Positions 56,738-64,000 of a DNA stretch of 64,000 nt are shown here, piece after piece. The stretch lies in contig JASMLR010000002.1 of NCBI GenBank assembly GCA_030748575.1, forward strand, positions 27,939 to 91,938, read 5' to 3'. The stretch's first letter is position 1, and the number at the start of each line of letters is the position of its first letter. The stretch comes from Phycisphaerales bacterium (GTDB lineage: Bacteria; Planctomycetota; Phycisphaerae; Phycisphaerales; SM1A02). Under the pieces are notes generated by a model. The model saw nothing but the letters and a program-made list of their open reading frames with translations, made no database searches and had not been told where the DNA came from. The translations under genes were made by a program, and so were the position numbers.

Positions 56738-57601
56738 ATGCTGTGCGTTGGCGGTCTGGTCGCCTTGGCGGTCGTCTTGTGCACCGCCGAGGTGCTGCAA
56801 CTCATGGACCGGGTGGCCGGTATGGGCTCGGTGTGGGCCTGGTCGGTCGGCCTCTGCGCAGGCGTGCTGCTCATCGGGGCGGCATGGCTGATCGTGCGTG
56901 AGATCCGGGGGTGGCTGGCGGTGCGACGGGTGGACCGCGTGCGGGCTGTTCTTGAAGGTTCGGCGGTCGCCGGCGGTGTCACCGTGCTGCGTCGGTGGGC
57001 TCGGAGCCTCCCCGCGTCCCTGGCCGGCAGTGCTGCGCAGACAGACCTGACGCGACACCTCGAAGCGTCCGATCTGCAGCAGGCCATTGCGACCACGGAT
57101 GTGTTGCTACGAGAACTCGACGCCCAGGCCGACTGCCACATTCGCCGTGAGTCTGCAAAGACGGGTTTGCTCGTCTCGCTGTCCGGCGTAGCTGCCCTTG
57201 ACTCTGTGATCTGTCTCTGGCGCAGTGCCCGATTGATGCGGCAGGTGGCATCGACCTACGGCGCGCGGCCCGGCGCCATCGGCACGCTTCGGCTTGCTCG
57301 CATGGTGCTGGTGCATGCCATTGCCGTGGATCTCTCGCAGCATGCGGCTGATGTGGTATCGACTCGAGTGGGACCAGTGGCGGCGGCTGGCGGCCAGGGG
57401 CTTCTCGCGGCGACGTTGACGGCCCGGCTCGGATTGTGGACGCAGCAGGTCTGCAGGCCGGCATCCAAGCCTCGGCGAAGCGTCGCCGGATTCGCCGCTG
57501 GGTCTGCTGCAGACGAAGTGGCACATCACGTCAGGAAAACGGTGCAGCGAGCGGCGCGTGTGTTCAGGGTGCGGGCCGATACGCAAGCGGGGACGAGCTG
57601 A
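56738..57601 (+). CDS. UPF0283/YcjF-like (DUF697) membrane protein
   Basis: 287 aa. Two N-terminal membrane helices, a soluble linker with basic residues, then the TIGR01620/YcjF-like C-terminal domain: SVICLWRSARLMRQVASTYGARPG, LRLARMVL and LTARLGLWTQQVCRP. Its E. coli relative YcjF lies beside the GTPase-like YcjX; no such gene is here. It overlaps the convergent DCC/LMF gene by 38 bases. Function unknown. Confidence 0.8.
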   Translation: MLCVGGLVALAVVLCTAEVLQLMDRVAGMGSVWAWSVGLCAGVLLIGAAWLIVREIRGWLAVRRVDRVRAVLEGSAVAGGVTVLRRWARSLPASLAGSAAQTDLTRHLEASDLQQAIATTDVLLRELDAQADCHIRRESAKTGLLVSLSGVAALDSVICLWRSARLMRQVASTYGARPGAIGTLRLARMVLVHAIAVDLSQHAADVVSTRVGPVAAAGGQGLLAATLTARLGLWTQQVCRPASKPRRSVAGFAAGSAADEVAHHVRKTVQRAARVFRVRADTQAGTS

Positions 57602-59498
57602 AGAAGCGAGTCCGCTTCCACCAGTCGCCCGTCTCGGCCCGGTCTTCAGGCGTCGTGAACTCGTAGTGGTCGATGGTCCATCGAATGGCCCGAGGGGGCT
57701 TGGTGGGACCTGTTTCGATGAGATCCAGAACAACCGGATCGAGCACGGCGAGTCTGCGCATCAACATGGGGAGCACCTCCCGGCCTGTGACGAGCAACGC
57801 GCCGGATTGGTCGTGCACGCGTCGCTCGCGAATGGCACGCTCGTACCCAATGGCATCGAACCACATCTGCCAGTCCAGGCGGGGCATGCCCGGCTGGCAA
57901 AAGGCGCCGGGCCGATTCAGCGGGCCGGGCTTCCACTTGAAGACGACGGGCTGCCACACGCCCTCTTCGTCCTGCCATTCAATCCCGAGTTCGGGTCGGG
58001 TCGTGGTCATGACCGCAAAGAGCCCGTAGTAGCCCACTGGATGCCAGGGGGCGGCGGCGGCCTGGGCAATCGCGATCGGCCGCCAGGCTGCACGATGGGT
58101 TGCCTGATTCCAGATGGATGCAAGGACCAGAACGCCAATCGCACTGGCCAGGACGAACCGTGTCCATCGGACGGTGCGGCCGTTGACTGCTCGAAGACCC
58201 ACCGCGATGCGCCCGCGGGCGGCCTTTGGCCAGAGCAGAAGGAGGACGGCATCGTCCAGCATGGCGATACACAGGACGATGGTGAGCCAGTTGAAGAATC
58301 CGTAGTTGCCGGTTGCGGCGATGCAGAGCATCAGGCCGGCGATGGACGCCGCTCCAATGGTCCGGGGCACCCTCGGAAGCAGCAGAAGCAGGGGGCACCC
58401 GAGTTCGATGACGAACATCAGAAGGCAGGCGGCGCGGAGTATCCAGTCGGGAAGCGACACGGCCAGCCAGGCCGGCCACCATGGCAGCGGCTGCGTCCAG
58501 AGGTGAAATGTCAATGCAGTGCAGTCCGCCCACACCGGGTCGCCGCTCTGCAGTTTGGCGAGCCCGCCGAAAAACACCAGGCGGGCCAGGAGCAGGACAA
58601 GCAGCCAATGAACGAGCCGCGATGGCCGCCGAGCGGCGGGACTGTTCAGCCGCCACGTCGCGGGGCACCACAGTACGGCGAGGAGCCCGCACTCAAGCAG
58701 GAGCGCATCCCACTGGAACTGCATGAACACGCTGCCGACCGTGACCAGAGAGAGGTACATCGCCCAACTTGTGAGTGAGGCAAGGAGTGGCGCGACGCCG
58801 AGGGTCAACAGCACGGCTGCAACCGCGCCGATGATCCAGGTGGCGGTCAACAGGCCGTCGCCGCCGAACCATTGGAGCGTGGGGAGGCTCCACCAGGCGC
58901 CGGCGGGAGCTGCCGCCTGCATCATGACTGCGGCGGGGCGAAGGCCCTGCTCGCCCACGAGGCCGAGAATCTGATGCCCGATGGAGAGGAAGGCGGCGAG
59001 ATAGATCATGCCGAGGAGGCGAAGAAACATCCGGCGGGTCAGCAGGAGCGTACTGGGCGCCTCGATACGGCCCAGCAGCAACCGGGATGCAGTCAGGGCT
59101 GTTCGCCGTCGCCGCGCCACCCACCCATAGGCGAGATCTGCCACACGCCGGGCTGGTGGCATCCGAAGCAGTGTGTCCGGCCACGTACGGATTCCTGCAA
59201 TCGCCATCACGCGTGCCACGGCCGCAGCGCCGCTCAGATGCGTGCCGTCAGGAAGTATGAGGTGGATGGCGGCCTGGAACGACGTCCGGGGGATCGATGG
59301 ATAGGCCGCCGCCGCATGGTTGATGGTCGCCAGTGCGACGCGGTCACCGGCCAGCGCATGCAGTCGGCGGATCCATCGCCTGCAGAATTCGCAGTCGCCG
59401 TCCCAGACGACCAGTGGTCGATCAGACGGCAGGGCTGCCTCGGGGAGTTGGGCCCCGCAGGGTGAAGCGCATGTGGAACAGGATTCGCAGCCGGACAT
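57564..59498 (-). CDS. DCC thiol-oxidoreductase-like domain fused to lipase maturation factor
   Basis: 644 aa. N-terminus CESCSTCASPC (residues 4-14) looks like a metal or redox cysteine cluster. Residues 25-140 are a DUF393/DCC domain with DGDCEFC (33-39). From 165 onward comes a multi-helix membrane domain of the lipase maturation factor (LMF1) type, ending in a soluble domain with PGMPRLDWQMWFDA and WWKRTRFF. LMF1 helps fold lipases in the ER of animals; bacterial forms are uncharacterised. The ATG at 59498 is chosen since a start at 59531 would lie inside a terminator-like hairpin. Confidence 0.85.
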   Translation of the reverse strand: MSGCESCSTCASPCGAQLPEAALPSDRPLVVWDGDCEFCRRWIRRLHALAGDRVALATINHAAAAYPSIPRTSFQAAIHLILPDGTHLSGAAAVARVMAIAGIRTWPDTLLRMPPARRVADLAYGWVARRRRTALTASRLLLGRIEAPSTLLLTRRMFLRLLGMIYLAAFLSIGHQILGLVGEQGLRPAAVMMQAAAPAGAWWSLPTLQWFGGDGLLTATWIIGAVAAVLLTLGVAPLLASLTSWAMYLSLVTVGSVFMQFQWDALLLECGLLAVLWCPATWRLNSPAARRPSRLVHWLLVLLLARLVFFGGLAKLQSGDPVWADCTALTFHLWTQPLPWWPAWLAVSLPDWILRAACLLMFVIELGCPLLLLLPRVPRTIGAASIAGLMLCIAATGNYGFFNWLTIVLCIAMLDDAVLLLLWPKAARGRIAVGLRAVNGRTVRWTRFVLASAIGVLVLASIWNQATHRAAWRPIAIAQAAAAPWHPVGYYGLFAVMTTTRPELGIEWQDEEGVWQPVVFKWKPGPLNRPGAFCQPGMPRLDWQMWFDAIGYERAIRERRVHDQSGALLVTGREVLPMLMRRLAVLDPVVLDLIETGPTKPPRAIRWTIDHYEFTTPEDRAETGDWWKRTRFFSSSPLAYRPAP

Positions 59499-59516
59499 GG
59501 TGTCGCAGGATACGAC

Positions 59517-59546
59517 AGCCCGCCTCGGCAAACGCCGAGGCGGGCT
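59517..59546. terminator. 13-bp hairpin between choice-of-anchor gene and DCC/LMF gene
   Basis: AGCCCGCCTCGGC-AAAC-GCCGAGGCGGGCT, a perfect 13-bp stem, 23 bases after the stop of the gene at 59569. It has no T-run. It probably ends that gene's transcript and sets the next gene's start downstream of it. Confidence 0.6.
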
Positions 59547-59568
59547 GGATCATTCGGATGTACGCCGA

Positions 59569-61773
59569 TCAACAGCCCGAGCCGAAGGCGCCGAGCACAA
59601 TGAGGACGTCATCGACCGTGTACGGATCTCCGAAGCCGGCGATGACCAGAAGGATGTCCTCGACGTCGACGACGTTGTTGCCGTCGAGATCGCCTACGCA
59701 GTCCTCGCAGTCAACGGAGGAGATGGACACGCCGTCGACGCCTGCCTCGACGACCGACCCGTCGCCCGTATCGGCGGCCTCGAAGGCGACGCGAAGTTGG
59801 GTCGTCGGGTCAATACCCGGGACTGATGCAAGGTCGAACTGCACCGTGTACCAGCCACCTCCGGCCTCCGGCCCGGTCGGGCCGACCTCTTCCAGGATCG
59901 ACCAGGTGCTGCCGCCGTCGTCGGAGATGCGGATGGTGAAGATGTCCGAGTTCGGCGCGGCGCCGAAGTTGTTTGAGTACCACCGTGTGTACTCAAGCAC
60001 TGCCGCCGGGGATGAGGCGTCCAGGATGGGTGAGATGAGCGTTGTTGTGCCACCGTCGACGTCGCTGTTGCCGGAGACGTTGTCGGTCACCCAGCACTGG
60101 CCGCTGCCGTCGCCATCGGTCGGAGGATCGCCTCGATCGCCACCGCCCGCGGGAACACCTCGGCCCCACTGGCCATCGGTGCAGTTGTTCTCGACCGTCC
60201 AGCCCGGATTCGTTTCGCCGTCGTCGTCAAAGGTGACAGTGATGTCGCTTGCTGACAGGATCGAGCCCGATGCGGCGGTGACGCTGAACCCGTCATTGGT
60301 CGTAACGATCGCTTCGAAGTCCACCATGCGGCCGCACTCGGTGGGGCCAAACGTCGCGCGGAGCATGGTTGGGTTTCCAGGCTTCTCGATCGACATGCCA
60401 GCCTGGGTCCACCCGGTCCCATCATTCCAGCGAAGGGCCGTCTCGGCCATGTCCAGATCCACGCCGTCGATCATGGTTGCCTGAATGCGGAACGAGTCGC
60501 CGCCGGTTGGGGCAAGGAGCTCCGGCATGGGGTCCATGACCATGGTGCCGACGGACGGCGCTGTCGTGGTCCAGACAAAGAGGCCACGCTCCAGGTCGGA
60601 TCCGATCACGGTTCCGCTGGGGAAGTACGGGAACGTGCTCCAGATGCCGTTGAACTGGGCAGCGTCGCTTCCCGGGTAGGTGTCAAACCAGGCGATCTGC
60701 TCCGGGTTGAGCCGGTCCGTGATATCAAAGATGCGCAGGCCACTCCGGTAGTTCGCCTGAAACATCGTGTCGCCGCGGATGTAGAGGTTGTGGTCGACTG
60801 ACGAAGACCCGGTCGTGCATGTGCCTGCCTGAAACGGGTTCGACAGGTTGCTGACATCGAGGATACGGGTCGTCGTCGGGGTCCCCGTGTACTGCTCGTC
60901 CAACTCATCATTCAGGTAGAAGTAGTGGAAGTCCTCGGTCAGCCACCCCTGGTGGGAGTAGTTGTTGTTGGTGTGCTGCATTTGGGAGACCACGAAGATG
61001 TTGTCCTTGTCGGTCACATCCACGATGGACAGTCCTGTCTCGTTCCAGCCGCCGTTGTAGCCGGCGCAGCAAAAAGCAATCTGTCGACCTTCGTACTGGG
61101 TTCCGGGCGGATAGGTCACAACCTGAACGTCGTGGACGTACTTGGTGATCCAGCTGCCAACGTGGGGCGGGTTGGTGGCCGACGCATTCAGGTCGTAGAT
61201 TCGCAGGCCGTTGTCACCGCCGCCGCATCGATAGAGGAAGCCGCTGTCTGTGTCGATGGCGACGTTGTGCGTTGCCGTCGTGCCGCCCGATGTGACGGTG
61301 TTGACGTGCGTCACGACACCGAGGTCGATGTTGGCGAGGTTCACCACCTGGATGCCGTCTCCACCTTCGCTGACGATGTAGGCGTAGTCCTCGAAGATTT
61401 TGACATCCCGCCAGAGGCTCTCCGGCCCCGTGATTTTTCCGACGATGCTCGGAGACGCGGGATCCGTGATATCAACGAAACTCGTTCCGCTGGAGTCAGT
61501 GATGACCGCGTACTCACGGCCGGAGCCGGATACGTATCCCCAGCAGTCGCTGCCGGTTTCGGCGCCGCCGAGATCATCCAGCGAGAGCCACGCCTGGAGC
61601 GTGATGTCTCCGTACTGCTCAAAGCCGCCCCGCATGGGAACCCCTTCGCCCGCGGTCCAGCCCGGGCCTCGATAGGGGCCGAACCGGTCGTTCACCTTGG
61701 GGTCGTCCGAATGGGCGGACGCTAGGCCGACTGCCGAGGCAGCCATTGCCGAGGCCAAGCAGATACGCAACAT
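59569..61773 (-). CDS. Choice-of-anchor B family protein with LVIVD-type repeats and a dockerin-like tail
   Basis: 734 aa with a signal peptide (LRICLASAMAASAVGLASA). Residues 60-430 are beta-propeller-like LVIVD repeats (FVDITDPASPSIVG, IQVVNLANI, RIFDITDRLNPEQ), the choice-of-anchor B pattern. A beta-sandwich follows (about 430-510), then a jelly-roll-like domain (520-690), and a tail GDLDGNNVVDVEDILLVIAG as in dockerins. Start at 61773 with GAGGAG seven bases upstream. Likely a surface or periplasmic binding protein. Confidence 0.87.
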   Translation of the reverse strand: MLRICLASAMAASAVGLASAHSDDPKVNDRFGPYRGPGWTAGEGVPMRGGFEQYGDITLQAWLSLDDLGGAETGSDCWGYVSGSGREYAVITDSSGTSFVDITDPASPSIVGKITGPESLWRDVKIFEDYAYIVSEGGDGIQVVNLANIDLGVVTHVNTVTSGGTTATHNVAIDTDSGFLYRCGGGDNGLRIYDLNASATNPPHVGSWITKYVHDVQVVTYPPGTQYEGRQIAFCCAGYNGGWNETGLSIVDVTDKDNIFVVSQMQHTNNNYSHQGWLTEDFHYFYLNDELDEQYTGTPTTTRILDVSNLSNPFQAGTCTTGSSSVDHNLYIRGDTMFQANYRSGLRIFDITDRLNPEQIAWFDTYPGSDAAQFNGIWSTFPYFPSGTVIGSDLERGLFVWTTTAPSVGTMVMDPMPELLAPTGGDSFRIQATMIDGVDLDMAETALRWNDGTGWTQAGMSIEKPGNPTMLRATFGPTECGRMVDFEAIVTTNDGFSVTAASGSILSASDITVTFDDDGETNPGWTVENNCTDGQWGRGVPAGGGDRGDPPTDGDGSGQCWVTDNVSGNSDVDGGTTTLISPILDASSPAAVLEYTRWYSNNFGAAPNSDIFTIRISDDGGSTWSILEEVGPTGPEAGGGWYTVQFDLASVPGIDPTTQLRVAFEAADTGDGSVVEAGVDGVSISSVDCEDCVGDLDGNNVVDVEDILLVIAGFGDPYTVDDVLIVLGAFGSGC

Positions 61774-61840
61774 GTGGGCACTCCTCTCGAAACCCTCACC
61801 CGCCACTCAAGGTACACGATCGCGGGGGCGAGGCGAGCGT

Positions 61841-63088
61841 CTATTCGTGCGTTTCGGGGTTCTGGATGCCGGTTTCCGGGGGCGGGCTGCGGAGGAGTGT
61901 GCTGGGCGGGTCGCCGGTCAGGGCCGAAAGAAACGCTTCCAGATCGGCCAGTTGTGCTGGGGAGAAGTCCAGCGGCCTGAGGACATCCTCCGCGTGGTGG
62001 TGCCGGCGAACCTGTTGCTCCAGCGTGTTGTAGAAGGTCAGGACGTCTGTGAGGGTTTCAAAGTTGCCAGCGTGCATGTAGGGGGGGGTCGCTGCGACGT
62101 TCCGCAGCGAGGGCGTCTTGAAGGCGCCCCAGTGTTCGGTTCCGATGCGAATGGCAGCGGTTCGCCTGGCCTTGCGGCTCTCCGGAGCGTCGCTGTGCGG
62201 CCCGTCGGCGCGGAAGGCGCTTGCCCGAAGCAACGGGTAGCCGGCCCCCCGCCCCGGGTGTGGCGTGGCGTCGTCGGCTGGCGGGAGTGACAGGTCGTGA
62301 AACTCCAGATCGGACAAGGTTGGCCCGAAGTGACATTGCCGGCAGCCTGCGGCTCCGGCGAAGAGTGCCAGGCCTCGAACAGCGGGCTCACCCAGAATGT
62401 CATCGTCCCGAGTCCCTGCGTTCACGGCAGCGACCCATCGATCAAAGTCGGATTCGCCAGGCTGAAGGAGCCGCTCGTACGCAGCGATCGCCTTGCCGAG
62501 TGTGGCAAACGCCGTGTCGATCGTCTGGCGGTCGGCGGGATGCATAGCCTCCCACGACGAAGTGCCCGGCCGCGCGCCACTTGGGAATCGAACGGTGTCC
62601 GAGATGTCCGGCATGGGGCCAGCGATGGACTCGTACAGGCTGCGAAGTGGGGGTGTTTCCGCGACGTGCCGCACGGCATCCAGGCGTGATCCGTCCATTT
62701 CAATCGGATTCTCGATCGGCCCAAGTGCCTGAGACCAGAGCGAGTCGGCACGCCCGTCCCAGAAGAGCCAGCGATGGTGCGCTGCGCCCAGCACGGTGGG
62801 CGTGTTGAACGACCCGGACCCGGCGGCCTCCGCGACCGCCCGGCCATCCGTAAAGGCGAGCGCCGGGTCATGGCACGTGGCGCACGATGTGTCTCTACGC
62901 CCGGACAAGGCCGGGTCAAAGAACAGCATGTGCCCCAGCGTTGCGGCCGTCGGGTTGTCCGCAAGTGCATTGGTGGGCTCTGCCGGAGGCGGTGGGACCG
63001 GGCTTGCGGCCCGTGCAAATGCGATCACAGCCGGGTCGAGATCGACCGACGGCTGACACAGCAACGCCATGACGACAACTGCGATCAC
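61841..63088 (-). CDS. Di-haem cytochrome c peroxidase (MauG/CcpA family)
   Basis: 415 aa with a leader (MIAVVVMALLCQP). Two c-type haem sites: CATCH (69-73) and CRQCH (249-253). ALGPIENPIEM and KTPSLRNVAATPPYMHAG are further family segments. Such enzymes reduce peroxide or modify partner proteins in the periplasm. The start overlaps the preceding gene (ATGA), so it is the third gene of the NHL / YtkA-like / peroxidase operon. c-haem assembly genes are not in the window. Confidence 0.92.
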   Translation of the reverse strand: MIAVVVMALLCQPSVDLDPAVIAFARAASPVPPPPAEPTNALADNPTAATLGHMLFFDPALSGRRDTSCATCHDPALAFTDGRAVAEAAGSGSFNTPTVLGAAHHRWLFWDGRADSLWSQALGPIENPIEMDGSRLDAVRHVAETPPLRSLYESIAGPMPDISDTVRFPSGARPGTSSWEAMHPADRQTIDTAFATLGKAIAAYERLLQPGESDFDRWVAAVNAGTRDDDILGEPAVRGLALFAGAAGCRQCHFGPTLSDLEFHDLSLPPADDATPHPGRGAGYPLLRASAFRADGPHSDAPESRKARRTAAIRIGTEHWGAFKTPSLRNVAATPPYMHAGNFETLTDVLTFYNTLEQQVRRHHHAEDVLRPLDFSPAQLADLEAFLSALTGDPPSTLLRSPPPETGIQNPETHE

Positions 63089-63468
63089 TTCAGCACGACT
63101 GCCTCTCGGGCGCGGTGCAGTACGCCGCGATCGTCAATGACGTCGAAGTCGAATACCCATTCACCGGGCATGTGCAGCAGCACGTCGCGGACGATCCAGG
63201 CATCCGGACCAGTCTGCTCGGGCGTCACGATGACGTTCATGCCGTGCCGATGTGCGGGCATGGTGGCATCGAACACCATGTCATGTCCACGGAGCGAACC
63301 ATGTGCCGGTTCGACCTGCACGACGATGTCGAAGTACTCGTTGGTTGGGACGACCTGCGGTGGTTGAGGGGTCCACGTGATCCCGTACTGTCCGTCCGTC
63401 GTTCGCAGGCCCTGCGATCCGCATCCGCCGATCGCGAGCAGAGTCGTACACAGCAGGAGTCTGATCAT
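63085..63468 (-). CDS. YtkA/FixH-like lipoprotein
   Basis: 127 aa. Lipobox LLAIGGC after a hydrophobic leader. The body holds the YtkA-like beta-sandwich pattern with MPAHRHGMNV (His and Met that could bind copper) and HMPGEWVFDFDV. GGAGG lies five bases before the ATG at 63468. It overlaps both neighbours by 4 bases. YtkA-like domains occur near copper and cytochrome genes; a metal role is inference. Confidence 0.8.
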   Translation of the reverse strand: MIRLLLCTTLLAIGGCGSQGLRTTDGQYGITWTPQPPQVVPTNEYFDIVVQVEPAHGSLRGHDMVFDATMPAHRHGMNVIVTPEQTGPDAWIVRDVLLHMPGEWVFDFDVIDDRGVLHRAREAVVLK

Positions 63469-64000
63469 TGATCCTCCGTTTCGCCGCCGCCTCGGGCGGG
63501 GGTCGTATGTTGCCGCGTCCAGGCGCGGCCGGCGCCGAACGTCATGATCCATGTGCCGTCCGGCTCAAACATCTGAGCGCGGTGATTTCCATGATCGAGC
63601 ACGATGACGCGGCCGTGGTGGTCCACTTCGATGGCGGCTGGCCTCCACAATTCGCCGTGCCCGGTGCCCCGGCCTCCCCAGTGGCCCAGCGGCTCGCCGG
63701 CGGGACTGAAGTGGTGCACGCGGTGTCCGGCCCGGTCCAGTACGAGCAGTGATCCATCTGCCGCGACCGCCAGATCCACCGGATCTTCGACGGCGGGCAA
63801 GGCGACGGTGTCGACCGGCCAGTCGCCCGTCAACTGGACTCGGGGCCCGAATGCATCCAGCACGGCCATGCGGCCAGCAGGCCCGTCCGCGGCGATCGGG
63901 AGTCGCGCGGCGCTCGGCGGCGCCGCGGTGTGCTGGCCATCGGCCTGGAGCCATCGAGCGTGGCCGGTGACGCCATCCAGATGCAGGAGCCCCTGGTCGG
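63465..64000 (-). CDS. NHL-repeat protein, N-terminus beyond the window edge
   Basis: 178 residues in the window. At least two NHL (six-bladed propeller) repeats: DLAVAADGSLLVLDRAGHRVHHF and AAIEVDHHGRVIVLDHGNHRAQMF. The frame stays open to position 64000, so the start lies outside; an internal ATG at 63869 is not the start because coding-like sequence continues above it. The stop overlaps the lipoprotein gene start (ATGA). NHL proteins bind protein, sugar or RNA partners. Confidence 0.82.
   Translation of the reverse strand, partial: DQGLLHLDGVTGHARWLQADGQHTAAPPSAARLPIAADGPAGRMAVLDAFGPRVQLTGDWPVDTVALPAVEDPVDLAVAADGSLLVLDRAGHRVHHFSPAGEPLGHWGGRGTGHGELWRPAAIEVDHHGRVIVLDHGNHRAQMFEPDGTWIMTFGAGRAWTRQHTTPARGGGETEDQ

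Overview
The window reads as part of the chromosome of a planctomycete, most likely class Phycisphaerae. The evidence is a high G+C content, two secreted proteins ending in the dockerin-like GD(V/L)(N/D)G...DLL tails that Phycisphaerales often carry, a PEP-CTERM-type anchor (IPAPG + helix + RRRRR), a formylglycine-type sulfatase, a HAF-repeat protein, an UPF0283/YcjF-like membrane protein, and Gram-negative envelope genes (lpxB, gmhA, mltA, lspA, tatA). This placement is inferred from gene content; no rRNA is present. Almost the whole window is housekeeping sequence. I saw no insertion sequence, integrase or CRISPR array.

Layout. 1-9494 (minus) is a tightly packed eight-gene run: cysteine desulfurase, gmhA, a MauE-like/thioredoxin fusion, an M20 dipeptidase, a 772-aa membrane protein, an ABC ATPase, nadK and serS (cut by the edge). 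9648-25361 holds trxB, a dicarboxylate symporter, aspS, lpxB, a nuclease-fold candidate coupled to two sodium symporters, a double-domain prolyl isomerase, an HNH protein and truB. 25398-35500 carries tRNA-Ser(GGA), tRNA-Pro(GGG), lspA, a histone-H1-like/DksA fusion, accA, proC, an ABC exporter, ubiD, mltA, tatA and tRNA-Val(CAC); a 64-bp piece that includes the 3' end of tRNA-Val is duplicated 146 bp downstream. 35482-41230 has a sulfotransferase, a methionine gamma-lyase-type enzyme, upp, an orphan adenine methyltransferase and a SYLF lipoprotein.

41231-42633 is the one large stretch without a convincing gene. It has a promoter-like motif pair, many hairpins capped by GNRA or UUCG tetraloops in one orientation, and the strongest intrinsic terminator of the window. 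I interpret it as an approximately 1.2-kb structured non-coding RNA, and it is my main candidate for something undescribed. A small minus-strand gene resembling short phage proteins lies just beyond it.

42634-64000 contains an ankyrin-repeat protein with a STAS protein, a sulfatase, rarD, a GYF/CD225 protein with a DUF2752 partner, the HAF/dockerin protein, a thioredoxin-like protein, a feoA-feoB-small-membrane-protein operon with a Fur-like operator, a PEP-CTERM protein, a DCC/lipase-maturation-factor fusion, a choice-of-anchor B protein, and a three-gene operon (NHL protein, YtkA-like lipoprotein, di-haem peroxidase) running off the right edge.

Many neighbours overlap by 4 bases (ATGA or GTGA), so translational coupling is common here. 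Promoter-like motifs before tRNA-Ser, tRNA-Pro and the RNA locus share the form TTGC(C/A)(G/C)-16/18-TAnnA(T/C).
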